This document shows positions 8,869 through 17,464 of a DNA stretch of 64,000 nucleotides, one piece after another. Location of the stretch: positions 1 to 64,000 of the forward strand of contig NZ_JARJHU010000005.1 of NCBI RefSeq assembly GCF_029269825.1, given 5' to 3'. The notes below the pieces were generated by a model, which ran no database searches, was not told the DNA's origin, and worked only from the letters and a program-made list of their open reading frames with translations. Source of the stretch: Pedobacter sp. JY14-1 (GTDB taxonomy: Bacteria > Bacteroidota > Bacteroidia > Sphingobacteriales > Sphingobacteriaceae). The position numbers and the translations under genes are program-made. Each line of letters starts with the position of its first letter. The first letter of the stretch is position 1.

Positions 8869-9468
8869 TTATTCATTAATGTATTTTATGATGCCTTTAA
8901 TCGCGTCCTTAAGGATGCGCTGATTCATTTCTTCGTTACGCCCCTTATTCACCAGGTTGATAGAGATCAATCCATGGATGATTGACCAGAACGTATAGAA
9001 CTTCCTGCAAACAAAATCTTCAGAACGATTCTTTACCGTAATCAGCTGTTCAATCACATCATAAATCTGCTCATCTGCGAGGTCTGCCTCAGGCATGCGC
9101 TTTTTCAATTCGCAACAATTCATGTCTACTCCATACATCAACTGGTAGAGTTCCTTATATTTGAAGGCGAAATCCCAGTAAGCCGTCCACATGGCCTCCA
9201 GTTGGACAGCTGGCTCAACATGTTGCCCCCGCGCTGCCCTGATCTCCCTGGCCAGAATTATATAACCCTGGCGAGTAAGTTCAAGTAAAATACCTTCTTT
9301 ATTTTGGAAATATTCATAGATGATCGGCGCAGTATATTCAATTCGGTCAGCGATCTTCCTCATACTCAGCGACTGCCATCCTTCTTCCTTCACGATCTCC
9401 AGGGAGGCATCCAGGATGTTCATCCGGGTCTCTTCCTTTAATCTCGCAATTCTTTCCTTACTTCCCAT
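8869..9468 (-). CDS. TetR/AcrR family repressor of the RND operon
   Basis: A 199-residue regulator. It has an N-terminal TetR helix-turn-helix (about 14-60; SMRKIADRIEYTAPIIYEYF holds the recognition helix) and an all-helical C-terminal ligand domain of the kind found in TetR_C_33-like proteins (about 85-190). It lies directly upstream of and in the same direction as the efflux genes, with operator copies in front of both. It most likely represses the pump until a pump substrate binds. The start at the MGSKERIARLKEE ATG gives the normal distance to the HTH. Confidence 0.9.
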   Translation of the reverse strand: MGSKERIARLKEETRMNILDASLEIVKEEGWQSLSMRKIADRIEYTAPIIYEYFQNKEGILLELTRQGYIILAREIRAARGQHVEPAVQLEAMWTAYWDFAFKYKELYQLMYGVDMNCCELKKRMPEADLADEQIYDVIEQLITVKNRSEDFVCRKFYTFWSIIHGLISINLVNKGRNEEMNQRILKDAIKGIIKYINE

Positions 9469-9492
9469 GGCATACTAGCTAGGTCATAAATA

Positions 9493-9509
9493 ATTTAACA
9501 CTGTTAAGC
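9493..9509. promoter_or_regulatory. TetR-type operator before the regulator gene
   Basis: ATTTAACA-C-TGTTAAGC matches the 8798-8814 palindrome in both TTTAACA/TGTTAA cores. It lies 24 bases upstream of the TetR start codon, which suggests autoregulation. It also falls in the divergent gap before the LacI gene. Confidence 0.65.
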
Positions 9510-9631
9510 AAAGGTAGAAAGCAATTGCATACTTGCTATCATCTTTTTGTCATTTCATAAATTCCGGGTTTAATTCAGAGATTAGCTCAAGAAATTGCAA
9601 ATTAGTACAGACAATCCAAATATTCGCAGGT

Positions 9632-10660
9632 ATGAACAACAGCGTTACCCTTAAAGACATAGCCAGAGCCCTCAACCTGTCCATATCCACCATATCCAAA
9701 TCTCTGAATGACAGTTACGAGATCAGCACAGATACCAAACAAAAAGTACTGGCTTATGCCCGGGAGCACCATTATTCGCCCAACCGGCTGGCAAAAGGAC
9801 TCAAAGAAGGGAAGAGCAGGTCTATCGGAGTAGTCGTATGTTCACTCGACAATCATTTTGCCGCACAGATGCTGGACGGTATTGATCAGACAAGCAGCGA
9901 GAAAGCCTACCAGATCATCATTATGCAAAGCAAGGAATCAGAAGCTCAGGAAAGGGCTTGCCTGGAACTGTTGTTCGCTAGCGGTGTAGACGGGATTCTC
10001 ATTTCCCCGGCCTGTGAAACCACCGATTTCAGTTATCTGAACGCGCTACAGGAAACCGGACTACCGGTAGTTATTTTCGATCGGCTTACCGACCGTATAC
10101 ATTCGCATAAAGTCGGTGCAGACAACTTTAAGGGAGCTTATGATGCCACCGTCCACCTGATCGAAAAGGGTTATCGTCACATCGCACAACTCAATACCAA
10201 TACCACACTGAGTATCGCTACGGACCGACTAAATGGCTACAGAAAGGCCCTGGAAGATTATCAGATCGCATTCAGGCCGGAACTTGTCCGTTCCTGTGAT
10301 TACGCAGATGCCCGAAAACTGGACACAGATCTGCAAGAAGCCATAACCTATTATATGTCTCTGCCTATGAAACCTGATGCCCTGTTCACTGCGGGCGACC
10401 AGATCAGTACGCGCTGCCTCGTCCTGCTGAATAAAATGGGCTACAGGATACCCGGTGATATTGCACTGATCGGGTTTACCAATACCGACCTGGCAGATGC
10501 GCTCAACCCTTCATTGAGTACGGTACACCAACCCGCATTCGAAATGGGCCGGCTGGCTGCCAGGCAACTGATCTCACTTATTGAATGGAAAGGCTCCGAC
10601 CAACCTGAATACGAAACCGTCATGCTGGACACCAGCATCTCTGTCAGGAGTTCCACCTGA
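9632..10660 (+). CDS. LacI family regulator of the hexuronate genes
   Basis: A 342-residue LacI/PurR-type regulator. The N-terminal headpiece (VTLKDIARALNLSISTISKSL, split here: HTH about 6-30, hinge helix near SPNRLAKGLK) is followed by a periplasmic-binding-protein-like sugar domain (about 62-340; SIGVVVCSLDNHFAAQML and DALFTAGDQIS are typical). The open frame extends 33 codons further upstream, but the ATG at 9632 starts exactly at the conserved headpiece and is preceded by CAGG. It stands immediately before kdgK and eda. A 22-bp palindrome of LacI type between this gene and kdgK, repeated before the uxaB operon, suggests it senses a uronate or KDG-pathway intermediate and controls both arms. 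Confidence 0.93.
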   Translation: MNNSVTLKDIARALNLSISTISKSLNDSYEISTDTKQKVLAYAREHHYSPNRLAKGLKEGKSRSIGVVVCSLDNHFAAQMLDGIDQTSSEKAYQIIIMQSKESEAQERACLELLFASGVDGILISPACETTDFSYLNALQETGLPVVIFDRLTDRIHSHKVGADNFKGAYDATVHLIEKGYRHIAQLNTNTTLSIATDRLNGYRKALEDYQIAFRPELVRSCDYADARKLDTDLQEAITYYMSLPMKPDALFTAGDQISTRCLVLLNKMGYRIPGDIALIGFTNTDLADALNPSLSTVHQPAFEMGRLAARQLISLIEWKGSDQPEYETVMLDTSISVRSST

Positions 10661-10680
10661 CCTAACCTAAGTACAAACTC

Positions 10681-10702
10681 AAAGCGAAAACGTTTGCGCT
10701 TT
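10681..10702. promoter_or_regulatory. LacI-type operator before kdgK
   Basis: A near-perfect 22-bp palindrome: AAAGCG-A-AAACGTTT-G-CGCTTT, with only the two spacer bases breaking symmetry (20 of 22 positions). The central AAACGTTT with a CG step at the axis is the hallmark of LacI-family sites. It lies 20 bases after the LacI gene and 79 bases before kdgK. The inner 16 bases (10683-10698) match the site at 22162-22177 at 14 positions. Confidence 0.82.
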
Positions 10703-10781
10703 TATATCGTCAGCCTGGTCTGATAAATTGCCGCGGATAACGTATTATTGTAGTGACCAATATTTATCTATACTATCACAA

Positions 10782-11777
10782 ATGACAGATCAAGGGCGCA
10801 TCTTGGTTTTTGGAGAACTGCTGCTACGTTTTAGTTCTGCAGAAGCACAATTCATTGGCGGGGACCACGCCGTTTCCCTCTATCCCGGAGGCTCGGAAGC
10901 AAATGTATCCGCAACCCTTGCACACTGGCAGGAGCCGGTCAGTTACATGACAGCCGTTCCTGACAATAAACTGGCAAAAAGTGTGCTAGATATCCTGAAT
11001 CGAATTGGAGCCGACACCTCAGAAACCTTAGTGTTGGGCAGCAGGATCGGCCTCTATTTCCTGCTTTCGGCAAACGGGCTGAGCAACGGTGAAGTTGTTT
11101 ACGACCGTAAGTTCTCTTCCTTCAGTACACTGCAACCGGGAACGATTGACTGGGAAAACATTTTGAAAAACTACAGCTGGTTTCATTTCACGGCCCTTAC
11201 GCCGGCACTGAACGAGCAAACAGCAACCGTGTGCCTGGAGGCCCTGCAAGTTGCAAGAAAACTTGGCCTGCAGATTTCTGTAGACCTTAACTATCGCAAC
11301 AGGTTATGGGATTATGGTAAAGAACCCGTTGACGTCATACCACAGCTGGCCCGTTACTGCGATGTGATCATGGGCAATATCTGGGCTGCCGCAAAAATGC
11401 TTGGTACAAGTGTAGACCATAGCCTCAACCGCAACACCAGTATCACAGATTATCAAATTGCGGCACAAGCTTCCGCCAGCGAAATCTTCAAAAATTACCC
11501 CCAATGCAGACATATCGCCAATACTTTCCGTTTTATGGACAATCAACGGCACAATCTGTTCTACGGCACCTATCACACTCCGGGACAAGACTACAACTCA
11601 CCTACCTATGAAACTCATGAAGTTGCAGACCGAATTGGCAGCGGTGATGCCTTCATGGCCGGGTTCATCTACGGGCTACGTCACTTCAGCAATGGGCAGG
11701 ACATTATCAACAGGGCCACTTCGGCAGGTTACCGGAAACTCTTTGTAAAAGGCGATTTCGGAGATGGAACCTATTAA
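10782..11777 (+). CDS. kdgK: 2-keto-3-deoxygluconate kinase (PfkB family)
   Basis: Phosphorylates 2-keto-3-deoxygluconate (KDG) to KDPG in hexuronate breakdown. This ribokinase/PfkB-fold protein has 332 residues. It opens with ILVFGELLLRF, carries the substrate-side PGGSEANV motif, and ends with the PfkB signature IGSGDAFMAGF, whose Asp (near 289) is the catalytic base. The ATG at 10782 fits the family start, while the open frame continues 18 codons upstream without conservation. The gene lies between the LacI-type operator and eda, which encodes the next pathway step. The FMAGFIYGLRH end and the eda partner favour KDG kinase over fructokinase. Confidence 0.88.
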   Translation: MTDQGRILVFGELLLRFSSAEAQFIGGDHAVSLYPGGSEANVSATLAHWQEPVSYMTAVPDNKLAKSVLDILNRIGADTSETLVLGSRIGLYFLLSANGLSNGEVVYDRKFSSFSTLQPGTIDWENILKNYSWFHFTALTPALNEQTATVCLEALQVARKLGLQISVDLNYRNRLWDYGKEPVDVIPQLARYCDVIMGNIWAAAKMLGTSVDHSLNRNTSITDYQIAAQASASEIFKNYPQCRHIANTFRFMDNQRHNLFYGTYHTPGQDYNSPTYETHEVADRIGSGDAFMAGFIYGLRHFSNGQDIINRATSAGYRKLFVKGDFGDGTY

Positions 11778-11824
11778 AAAACAAATTCTTAAAACCACTT
11801 AATAAATACGCAAGACGGATCCAG

Positions 11825-12490
11825 ATGAATAAATCAGAAAACATACTGCAAAAAATCCAGGCCTACCCTATTATACCGGTTTATTATAACGAAGATCTTC
11901 GAATTTGCACTGAAATACTGAAGGCATGCTATGCCGGAGGGCTCCGTGTATTTGAATTTACCAATCGGGGAACCGCTGCCCTGCATAATTTCAAAGCCTT
12001 ACTTACACTCCGGGATACCCATTTTCCCGATATGAGTCTAGGAATTGGCACCATTAAAACGACAGATCAGGCGAAGACCTACATAGACGCAGGTGCAGAT
12101 TTTCTCGTTAGCCCTGTATTTTCATCTGAGCTGGCAGCGCTGACCGCAAAACAACAGATACTCTGGATACCTGGTTGCATGACACCTACAGAAATTGCAA
12201 ATGCGGAAGCGGCAGGAGCAACGCTTATTAAACTTTTTCCGGGTGATACACTCAAACCCTCTTTTCTGAAGGCGATTAAACCCCTTTTCCCCGACCTGAA
12301 ATTCATGCCCACGGGCGGCGTAAGCCCCGACGAAGAAAGCATCCGAACCTGGTTTAAGGCAGGCGTAACAGCAGTTGGCCTGGGTTCCAAACTGTTTCAA
12401 AGAGAAGATGCTTCCAGCCAGGCCGTTCAAAATTACTCCTGGCTGGAAGAAAGATGTCGTCAGTTACTGCTCTTTCTGCGGTCTTCCTGA
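11825..12490 (+). CDS. eda: KDPG aldolase / 4-hydroxy-2-oxoglutarate aldolase
   Basis: Class I aldolase that splits 2-keto-3-deoxy-6-phosphogluconate into pyruvate and glyceraldehyde-3-phosphate, 221 residues. TIM-barrel motifs seen: VFEFTNRG (general-base Glu), LGIGTIKT, FLVSPVFS, and the Schiff-base lysine in ATLIKLFPGD (near 136), then MPTGGVSPD for phosphate binding. It follows kdgK by 47 bases in the same operon, so KdgK and Eda act in sequence. The GAP released can be handled by GapN encoded at 17.5-19.1 kb. Its last 31 bases overlap the convergent XRE gene. Confidence 0.94.
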   Translation: MNKSENILQKIQAYPIIPVYYNEDLRICTEILKACYAGGLRVFEFTNRGTAALHNFKALLTLRDTHFPDMSLGIGTIKTTDQAKTYIDAGADFLVSPVFSSELAALTAKQQILWIPGCMTPTEIANAEAAGATLIKLFPGDTLKPSFLKAIKPLFPDLKFMPTGGVSPDEESIRTWFKAGVTAVGLGSKLFQREDASSQAVQNYSWLEERCRQLLLFLRSS

Positions 12491-12798
12491 TCGTAAAGAT
12501 CTATTAACTTGCTTTGCAGACGGATCACACTGGCCTCAAGTTCACCTACTTTCTTCTTCAGTTGCTCGATCAGTTGTGTCTGTTCGTTTACGCCTTCTTC
12601 ACCTACGTCCAGCAACTCCCTCAATGTCAATCCATGTACTTCGGCGATCTGACTGATCCTGCTGAAATTAGGATCGGTAATGCTCGTTTCCAATTTCGAA
12701 TACGCTGGTATGGATATCTGCAATAAATCCGCCATCGCCTTCTGATTCACGCCTTTTTTCTGGCGTAAAATCCTGAATTTTTCCCCTAAACTTTTCAT
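12460..12798 (-). CDS. XRE family helix-turn-helix regulator with coiled-coil tail
   Basis: A small DNA-binding protein of 112 residues. An HTH_3/XRE domain (about 4-60, with NQKAMADLLQISIPAYSKLE) is followed by a C-terminal segment (about 70-105) of heptads such as LIEQLKKKVGELEASVIRL, a likely dimerising coiled coil. The ATG at 12798 is chosen over an in-frame TTG at 12804. An 8-6-8 inverted repeat 11 bases upstream is a candidate autoregulatory site. No target gene is evident; the 3' end is antisense to the end of eda. Solo XRE-plus-coil proteins of this size are common in Bacteroidota, with mostly unknown roles. Confidence 0.88.
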   Translation of the reverse strand: MKSLGEKFRILRQKKGVNQKAMADLLQISIPAYSKLETSITDPNFSRISQIAEVHGLTLRELLDVGEEGVNEQTQLIEQLKKKVGELEASVIRLQSKLIDLYDQEDRRKSSN

Positions 12799-12809
12799 AA
12801 TCAATTAAT

Positions 12810-12831
12810 TTAAAATTTTCCCCAATTTTAA
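12810..12831. promoter_or_regulatory. Inverted repeat upstream of the XRE gene
   Basis: TTAAAATT-TTCCCC-AATTTTAA: perfect 8-base arms around a 6-base C-rich spacer, ending 11 bases from the XRE start. The position suggests an autoregulatory operator, but the arms are A/T-rich, so chance symmetry is possible. Confidence 0.35.
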
Positions 12832-12932
12832 GTGAAATAAAATTAAGAATTATTAACTAAAAGATTATGCATTTACCACATAATTTTTACCCTGTCTGTC
12901 GAAAAAATTATTCGGATGTTAAAAAACAATAC

Positions 12933-14648
12933 CTAAATGTTACCTGACCTCATGGCTTCAACGGCATAGTCAGCTGCTCTTGCCGTAAGAGCCATATAAG
13001 TCAGAGAAGGATTTTGTGTGGAAGTGGAGGTCATGCAGGCCCCGTCAGTTACAAAGACGTTCCTGCAGTGGTGCAGTTGGTTCCATTTATTTAGCAAAGA
13101 AGTCTTCGGGTCGTTCCCCATACGAACACCGCCCATTTCATGAATATCCAGTCCGGGGGACTGCGAAGCGGCATTAACATGAATATTCTTAAAACCAGCA
13201 GTTACAAACATTTCTGACAACTGTTCAATATAGTCCCTCTTCATCTTCACATCGTTATCGTCATAATCGACAGAAATCTTTAGCAGGGGCATACCCCACT
13301 GATCCTTTTTTTCCCGGTCAAGTGCTACAAAGTTACTTTCCTTAGGTATTGTCTCACCCATCATATGCGATCCGACTTTCCACGGGCCCAGCCGCCGGGT
13401 CACCAATGCGGACTTCAGCGCCTCACCGATCCCTGAAGTATCCGTTTCAGAAGAGCGATAGGCTGAAAATCCGGCAGCATAACCACGCAGAAAGTTTGTT
13501 TCCTGCTTATGGAGATTACGGAATCTCGGAATATATCCACCCCCAACCGGGTTCCTGCCATCGGTCGTAAACTGCTTCAGTCCGTCAAACTCAGCGCTGA
13601 TCCGGGCACTGTAATTGTGAAAGGCAACATATTTGCCCAGCAACCCGCTGTCATTTCCCAGTCCGTTCGGAAAACGGGAAGATACTGAGTTCAAGAGTAT
13701 CAGGTTGGTGTTGATCGCAGCTGCATTTACAAAAACCACACGCGCAAAGTATTCGGTTACCGTCTTTGTGTTGGTATCCACCACCCTGACACCGGTAGCC
13801 TTATTCAGTTTATCATCATAAATCACAGATTCTACTACAGAAAACGGCCGTAATGTAAGTTTTCCCGTACGTTCGGCCCAGGGCAGCGTTGAAGCATTGC
13901 TGCTAAAATAACCACCAAACGGGCATCCGCGTTGACAAAGGCGCCTATTCTGGCATTGAGCTCTGCCCTGGTCATAATGAACCTTACCGGCCTTGGAAAT
14001 ATGGGCACCCCGTGCACTGATCACATGCCGGTTACCATACTTGCCAAGTAAGGACTTTTTAAAGTGATCTTCAACAGCGTTAAGCGGGTATGCCGGCAAG
14101 AATTCTCCATCGGGGAGTTCCGCAAGGCCATCCCGGTTACCTGAGATCCCCGCAAACCGCTCTACATAACTATACCAGGGCGCTATGTCCTTATAACGTA
14201 TCGGCCAGTCTATTGCGAATCCGTCCCTGACAGGACCATCAAAGTCAAAATCGCTCCAGCGCTGGGTCTGTCTTGCCCATAACAGTGATTTTCCTCCAAC
14301 CTGATACCCCCGGATCCAATCAAAGGGCTTCACCTGCACATAAGGGTGTTCTCCATCCTTTACAAAAAAATGCATGGCATCTTCCCTGAACGCATAACAG
14401 CGGCTTACGATCGGGTTTTCCCTGCGGATACTTAAAGCAGGTTCGCCTCTGTGTTCAAATTCGTAAGGATACATATTCGTCGTCGGATAATCCCGGATGT
14501 GCTTTACATCCCTGCCGCGCTCCAATACCAGGGTCCTTAAACCCTTTTCCGTAAATTCCTTTGCCGCCCAGCCCCCGGCAATCCCGGAACCGACCACGAT
14601 CACATCAAAAGTATTTTCCTTTATGCCTTTTATATTCAGGTACGCCAT
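12933..14648 (-). CDS. GMC-type FAD sugar dehydrogenase, catalytic subunit (glucoside 3-dehydrogenase-like)
   Basis: Glucose-methanol-choline oxidoreductase of 571 residues. It has an N-terminal FAD dinucleotide-binding motif VVGSGIAGG (about 18-26), a Cys-rich insertion CQNRRLCQRGCPFGG (near 250) as in membrane-linked GMC dehydrogenases, and C-terminal HEMGGVRMG followed by NPSLTYMALTARAADY. Together with the small subunit encoded just upstream (gap 8 bases) it has the make-up of bacterial glucoside 3-dehydrogenase or gluconate/sorbitol dehydrogenase. It has no signal of its own and would be carried through the Tat system with the small subunit. An in-frame TTG at 14660 is a less likely start. 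It is the last gene of the uxaB-to-GMC run. Confidence 0.86.
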   Translation of the reverse strand: MAYLNIKGIKENTFDVIVVGSGIAGGWAAKEFTEKGLRTLVLERGRDVKHIRDYPTTNMYPYEFEHRGEPALSIRRENPIVSRCYAFREDAMHFFVKDGEHPYVQVKPFDWIRGYQVGGKSLLWARQTQRWSDFDFDGPVRDGFAIDWPIRYKDIAPWYSYVERFAGISGNRDGLAELPDGEFLPAYPLNAVEDHFKKSLLGKYGNRHVISARGAHISKAGKVHYDQGRAQCQNRRLCQRGCPFGGYFSSNASTLPWAERTGKLTLRPFSVVESVIYDDKLNKATGVRVVDTNTKTVTEYFARVVFVNAAAINTNLILLNSVSSRFPNGLGNDSGLLGKYVAFHNYSARISAEFDGLKQFTTDGRNPVGGGYIPRFRNLHKQETNFLRGYAAGFSAYRSSETDTSGIGEALKSALVTRRLGPWKVGSHMMGETIPKESNFVALDREKKDQWGMPLLKISVDYDDNDVKMKRDYIEQLSEMFVTAGFKNIHVNAASQSPGLDIHEMGGVRMGNDPKTSLLNKWNQLHHCRNVFVTDGACMTSTSTQNPSLTYMALTARAADYAVEAMRSGNI

Positions 14649-14656
14649 AGCCACGA

Positions 14657-15154
14657 TCAAGATTTAACGGGAAAATAACCATTATACCGTGCAGGGACTA
14701 GTTCCCATACAATCAGGTTGGTCATCACATATTTAGAGTTCATATATCCGTTGATGGTCTGCTGCTTCATCACCCGGTAGAAATATTTTGCGTCCTCATC
14801 TGCAACAGCTTTTCCGAAATTCACTGATACAACCAATTCTTTCAGCGAAGCAGCGTCGATGCCACTGAACACTTTCAATCCCCGCAGGAAGCGTTGTTGT
14901 GAACCTTCATCATAACAGTCATCTACCATTTTCATGACAAAAAGATGTAGATTAAGGTCCCTTGCTCCGGGAGTTTGTGTTTTTGGAATAATGATTTCCG
15001 CGACAGATGCCATCAGGCTTTCCTCCTCCCCGCTCAGTACAAGGTTACGGAGCGCAATAGACGGTCCTCCGGAGGCCTTTACCAACGAGGGCACTAATGC
15101 CATACCACCAGCTAATATCATAACCTGCCTGATGGCAGTCCTTCTGTTTATCAT
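14657..15154 (-). CDS. Gluconate 2-dehydrogenase subunit 3 family small subunit
   Basis: A 165-residue partner of the GMC dehydrogenase. It starts with a Tat-like signal (MINRRTAIRQ, then the hydrophobic ILAGGMALVP) and continues with the helical subunit-3 domain (about 40-165; EIIIPKTQTPGARD is the usual motif). In glucoside 3-dehydrogenases this 'hitch-hiker' subunit is needed for export and activity of the flavoprotein, and electrons go to a cytochrome c. No cytochrome gene lies in this operon. It follows the alpha-galactosidase by 41 bases. Confidence 0.87.
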   Translation of the reverse strand: MINRRTAIRQVMILAGGMALVPSLVKASGGPSIALRNLVLSGEEESLMASVAEIIIPKTQTPGARDLNLHLFVMKMVDDCYDEGSQQRFLRGLKVFSGIDAASLKELVVSVNFGKAVADEDAKYFYRVMKQQTINGYMNSKYVMTNLIVWELVPARYNGYFPVKS

Positions 15155-15195
15155 TGGTTTAGATTTGGTATCGTCCTAATATACTTTAATATTAA

Positions 15196-17259
15196 TTATT
15201 TATCCAGCCTTATCCTTAATATTGCGGCATCAGCCCCCTTTAATGTATAACGAAGGGTCTTTTTCAATGCTATCGCTCTGTGCTCAAACAGTTCTTCTGC
15301 AGTATACTGCCTTCCGGTAAGTCCAAGTCTTTGCAAGGGTATCTCAAACTGTTTCCTTTCCTGTCCATAATTGAAAAGTGCTATATAAAGGTACCCATCA
15401 TTTTTCCTGATGAAAAGAGGACTGGCTTTGTCATCTGTATTACCTTCCGCCGGCATGAAAGCCCTTCCCGAACGCGCTACATCCAGCAAATCTTTGTTAT
15501 TCAGCCATTTGAATGCCGAATTCCGCCACTCCCCCTCAACTGAAAAATCATCTCCCAATATTAAAGTACCGGTAATTAGTGCAGAAGCCAGCCGGGCCTT
15601 GTTGGCTCCCTCAGGCTCCGAACCAAACACCACATGATCCGCATCGATAAAGTTATACACATAAGTCTGCCACCAGCCATAACTCACGCTGTTCAATGTA
15701 TATTCTGTATCCTTTATCGTCTTCCAGGCATCGCAGGCTACACGTCTCATATGTGCATACCTGCCTGTAGCAAGTACAGGCGAAATGGCAGCATAGACAA
15801 GCATCTGTCCATTCAAACGATCTGTGAGGTGCTCCATACCTATGCGGTATGCCTGCATTCCCGTAGTCACGGACTTGTCGTAAAAAGCATCTGATTCAGC
15901 AGCGGCGTGTCCCAGAAAATCGATTTTGATCATCCTAAACCCGCAGGACTTCAGTTTCTCTATAATGTAGTCGATACGCTTTTGTGTACCCGGATGAGTA
16001 GGATCCAGCGCCCTTGCTCCATCGAAATCATGAAAACCACCATCTACCTTCGTCCACATTTCGGAAAAATTATACTTGCTTCCTTCCGCCTCCCTTTCAT
16101 TCTTGGACTGATAACCCCAATCTGTAAAAGGTGCCCAGTAGACACCCGGTTCAAGCCCCCTTTTCTTGCAGTAATCTGCAAATTCTTTCAGCCGGGCGTA
16201 GTCTCCGCGCATACCTCCGGTAAAATTGTCCCAGAAAGAATCCAGATCAATGTAAGCGGTATTCCCATTTCTAAACTCAGACAACTCATCCGCGAAATAA
16301 TCGGCCACTTTTATGGCTTTATCATAACTCACCTTCTCCTGGATCACACCCCAGCTGTTCCAGCCAAAAGGCACCGGCTTTGTCCAGTTAAATATATATG
16401 GCTTTTCCTGTATGCGATTAGCCTTACCGTAGGATTCCAGGCCCAACCGCCAATCAGCAAAGTAGCCAAAAAATATCTTAGGCGATTTAACCACATTACC
16501 AGATATCGAACCATGAGCTATTTTGTCCCTGGTTACTTTCTCGTCAGTATATCCTCCCCAAACCTTCAGTTCAGTCAACCGGTCACCCTTTCCTTCCGCA
16601 AATACACCCGTTTTCCAGATCATATGCTCAACAGAACCAGTGACAAGGCCCTCACGGCTCCCGTTTTCATAGATTGCTCCTACTTCTGCACTCGTTCCGT
16701 TAATACCCGTATTCATTGCCTTTGCGCTATAACGGATAAATGTATCGTTGTCAAATGGAACGAAAAGCATGCGGTTATCACCTTTCCTAAGTTCCGCCAA
16801 ATCGGTAACCAGCGGGGCCATATAATTCGTCTTCAGGCCATTTCCTTTCAGCAAAACCTCAGTAAAGAAATAATCATGTCCGGGATATACATAAAATATC
16901 TGCTCCATAGCAGGCAGTCCAGTCTTGCTCATGCTGATCACGTATTTTTTTCCGCTGCCAAAACCATCACGAATATTGCCCACGCTCAGCTTTACATTTT
17001 GATAGTCCTTACTGCTGAGGTCTCTGCCATTGATTTTAACTGACGCATAGGCGCCAGAGATCACCTTTACCGGTGTCAGCACAGCATATGTCCGGGTTGT
17101 CTTATCAAAAATAATAGCAGAACCACTTCCGTATTGAATATGAATACGCTCCTTTCCGGTCTGTGGTGTTGACGCCTGCAATTTATCGGCCATTGTAATT
17201 ATAAATACAATAGCCAGACAACTATACTTAAAACGGCAGTTTATCCTTTCGGTGCTCAT
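15196..17259 (-). CDS. Secreted alpha-galactosidase-like glycoside hydrolase (clan GH-D)
   Basis: An exported 687-residue enzyme, probably releasing alpha-linked galactose. A signal peptide (about 10-30) is followed by a beta-rich N-terminal domain (about 35-275), then a TIM barrel (about 290-575) with FGWNSWG at its start and RMIKIDFLGHAA carrying the likely nucleophile Asp near 446. A small C-terminal beta domain (about 590-687) ends the chain. KxDF is the clan GH-D nucleophile signature shared by GH27 and GH36; the family number is not certain. Its ATG overlaps the TGA of a decayed reading frame (ATGA), showing it was once translationally coupled to a now lost upstream gene. Confidence 0.8.
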   Translation of the reverse strand: MSTERINCRFKYSCLAIVFIITMADKLQASTPQTGKERIHIQYGSGSAIIFDKTTRTYAVLTPVKVISGAYASVKINGRDLSSKDYQNVKLSVGNIRDGFGSGKKYVISMSKTGLPAMEQIFYVYPGHDYFFTEVLLKGNGLKTNYMAPLVTDLAELRKGDNRMLFVPFDNDTFIRYSAKAMNTGINGTSAEVGAIYENGSREGLVTGSVEHMIWKTGVFAEGKGDRLTELKVWGGYTDEKVTRDKIAHGSISGNVVKSPKIFFGYFADWRLGLESYGKANRIQEKPYIFNWTKPVPFGWNSWGVIQEKVSYDKAIKVADYFADELSEFRNGNTAYIDLDSFWDNFTGGMRGDYARLKEFADYCKKRGLEPGVYWAPFTDWGYQSKNEREAEGSKYNFSEMWTKVDGGFHDFDGARALDPTHPGTQKRIDYIIEKLKSCGFRMIKIDFLGHAAAESDAFYDKSVTTGMQAYRIGMEHLTDRLNGQMLVYAAISPVLATGRYAHMRRVACDAWKTIKDTEYTLNSVSYGWWQTYVYNFIDADHVVFGSEPEGANKARLASALITGTLILGDDFSVEGEWRNSAFKWLNNKDLLDVARSGRAFMPAEGNTDDKASPLFIRKNDGYLYIALFNYGQERKQFEIPLQRLGLTGRQYTAEELFEHRAIALKKTLRYTLKGADAAILRIRLDK

Positions 17260-17464
17260 TTGTTTGTTGCTTCATTGATTAAAAAATTAACGATACGGCA
17301 GGCATATCCCGTACTTACCTGATTTTTCTCCGTACTGATCTTCAAATATAAGGTATGATCGCCTTCGGGCAACCCACTGCCGGAACCACATACCAGGTTC
17401 TTTTGCCTGGCATATCCTTCGTTACCAATACCGCAAAAAGCAGGAAACCAGCAAACAGATTCCG
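17256..17464 (-). pseudogene. Fossil 3' end of a lost gene between gapN and the alpha-galactosidase
   Basis: The 205-base gap on the - strand keeps a protein-like frame with no usable ATG start. It reads ...GLPEGDHTLYLKISTEK, then NQVSTGYACRIVNFL, INEATNK, and stops at TGA 17256-17258. That stop overlaps the alpha-galactosidase ATG as ATGA. Endings of this kind (GxHTLxLKI..EKN..S.G.ACRIV.FL) occur in my recollection at the C-termini of secreted SGNH/GDSL-type sugar esterases. The frame runs back into gapN until a TAA near 17488, so the conserved part is confined to the gap. I infer that a deletion removed most of the gene and joined its tail to gapN. Confidence 0.5.

Noticed and set aside
15907..17043. 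A long open frame on the + strand opposite the alpha-galactosidase gene.
   Set aside because: It lies wholly antisense to a well-supported gene, has no recognisable domain and has odd Cys/His/Ile-rich composition; it mirrors the codon use of the real gene.
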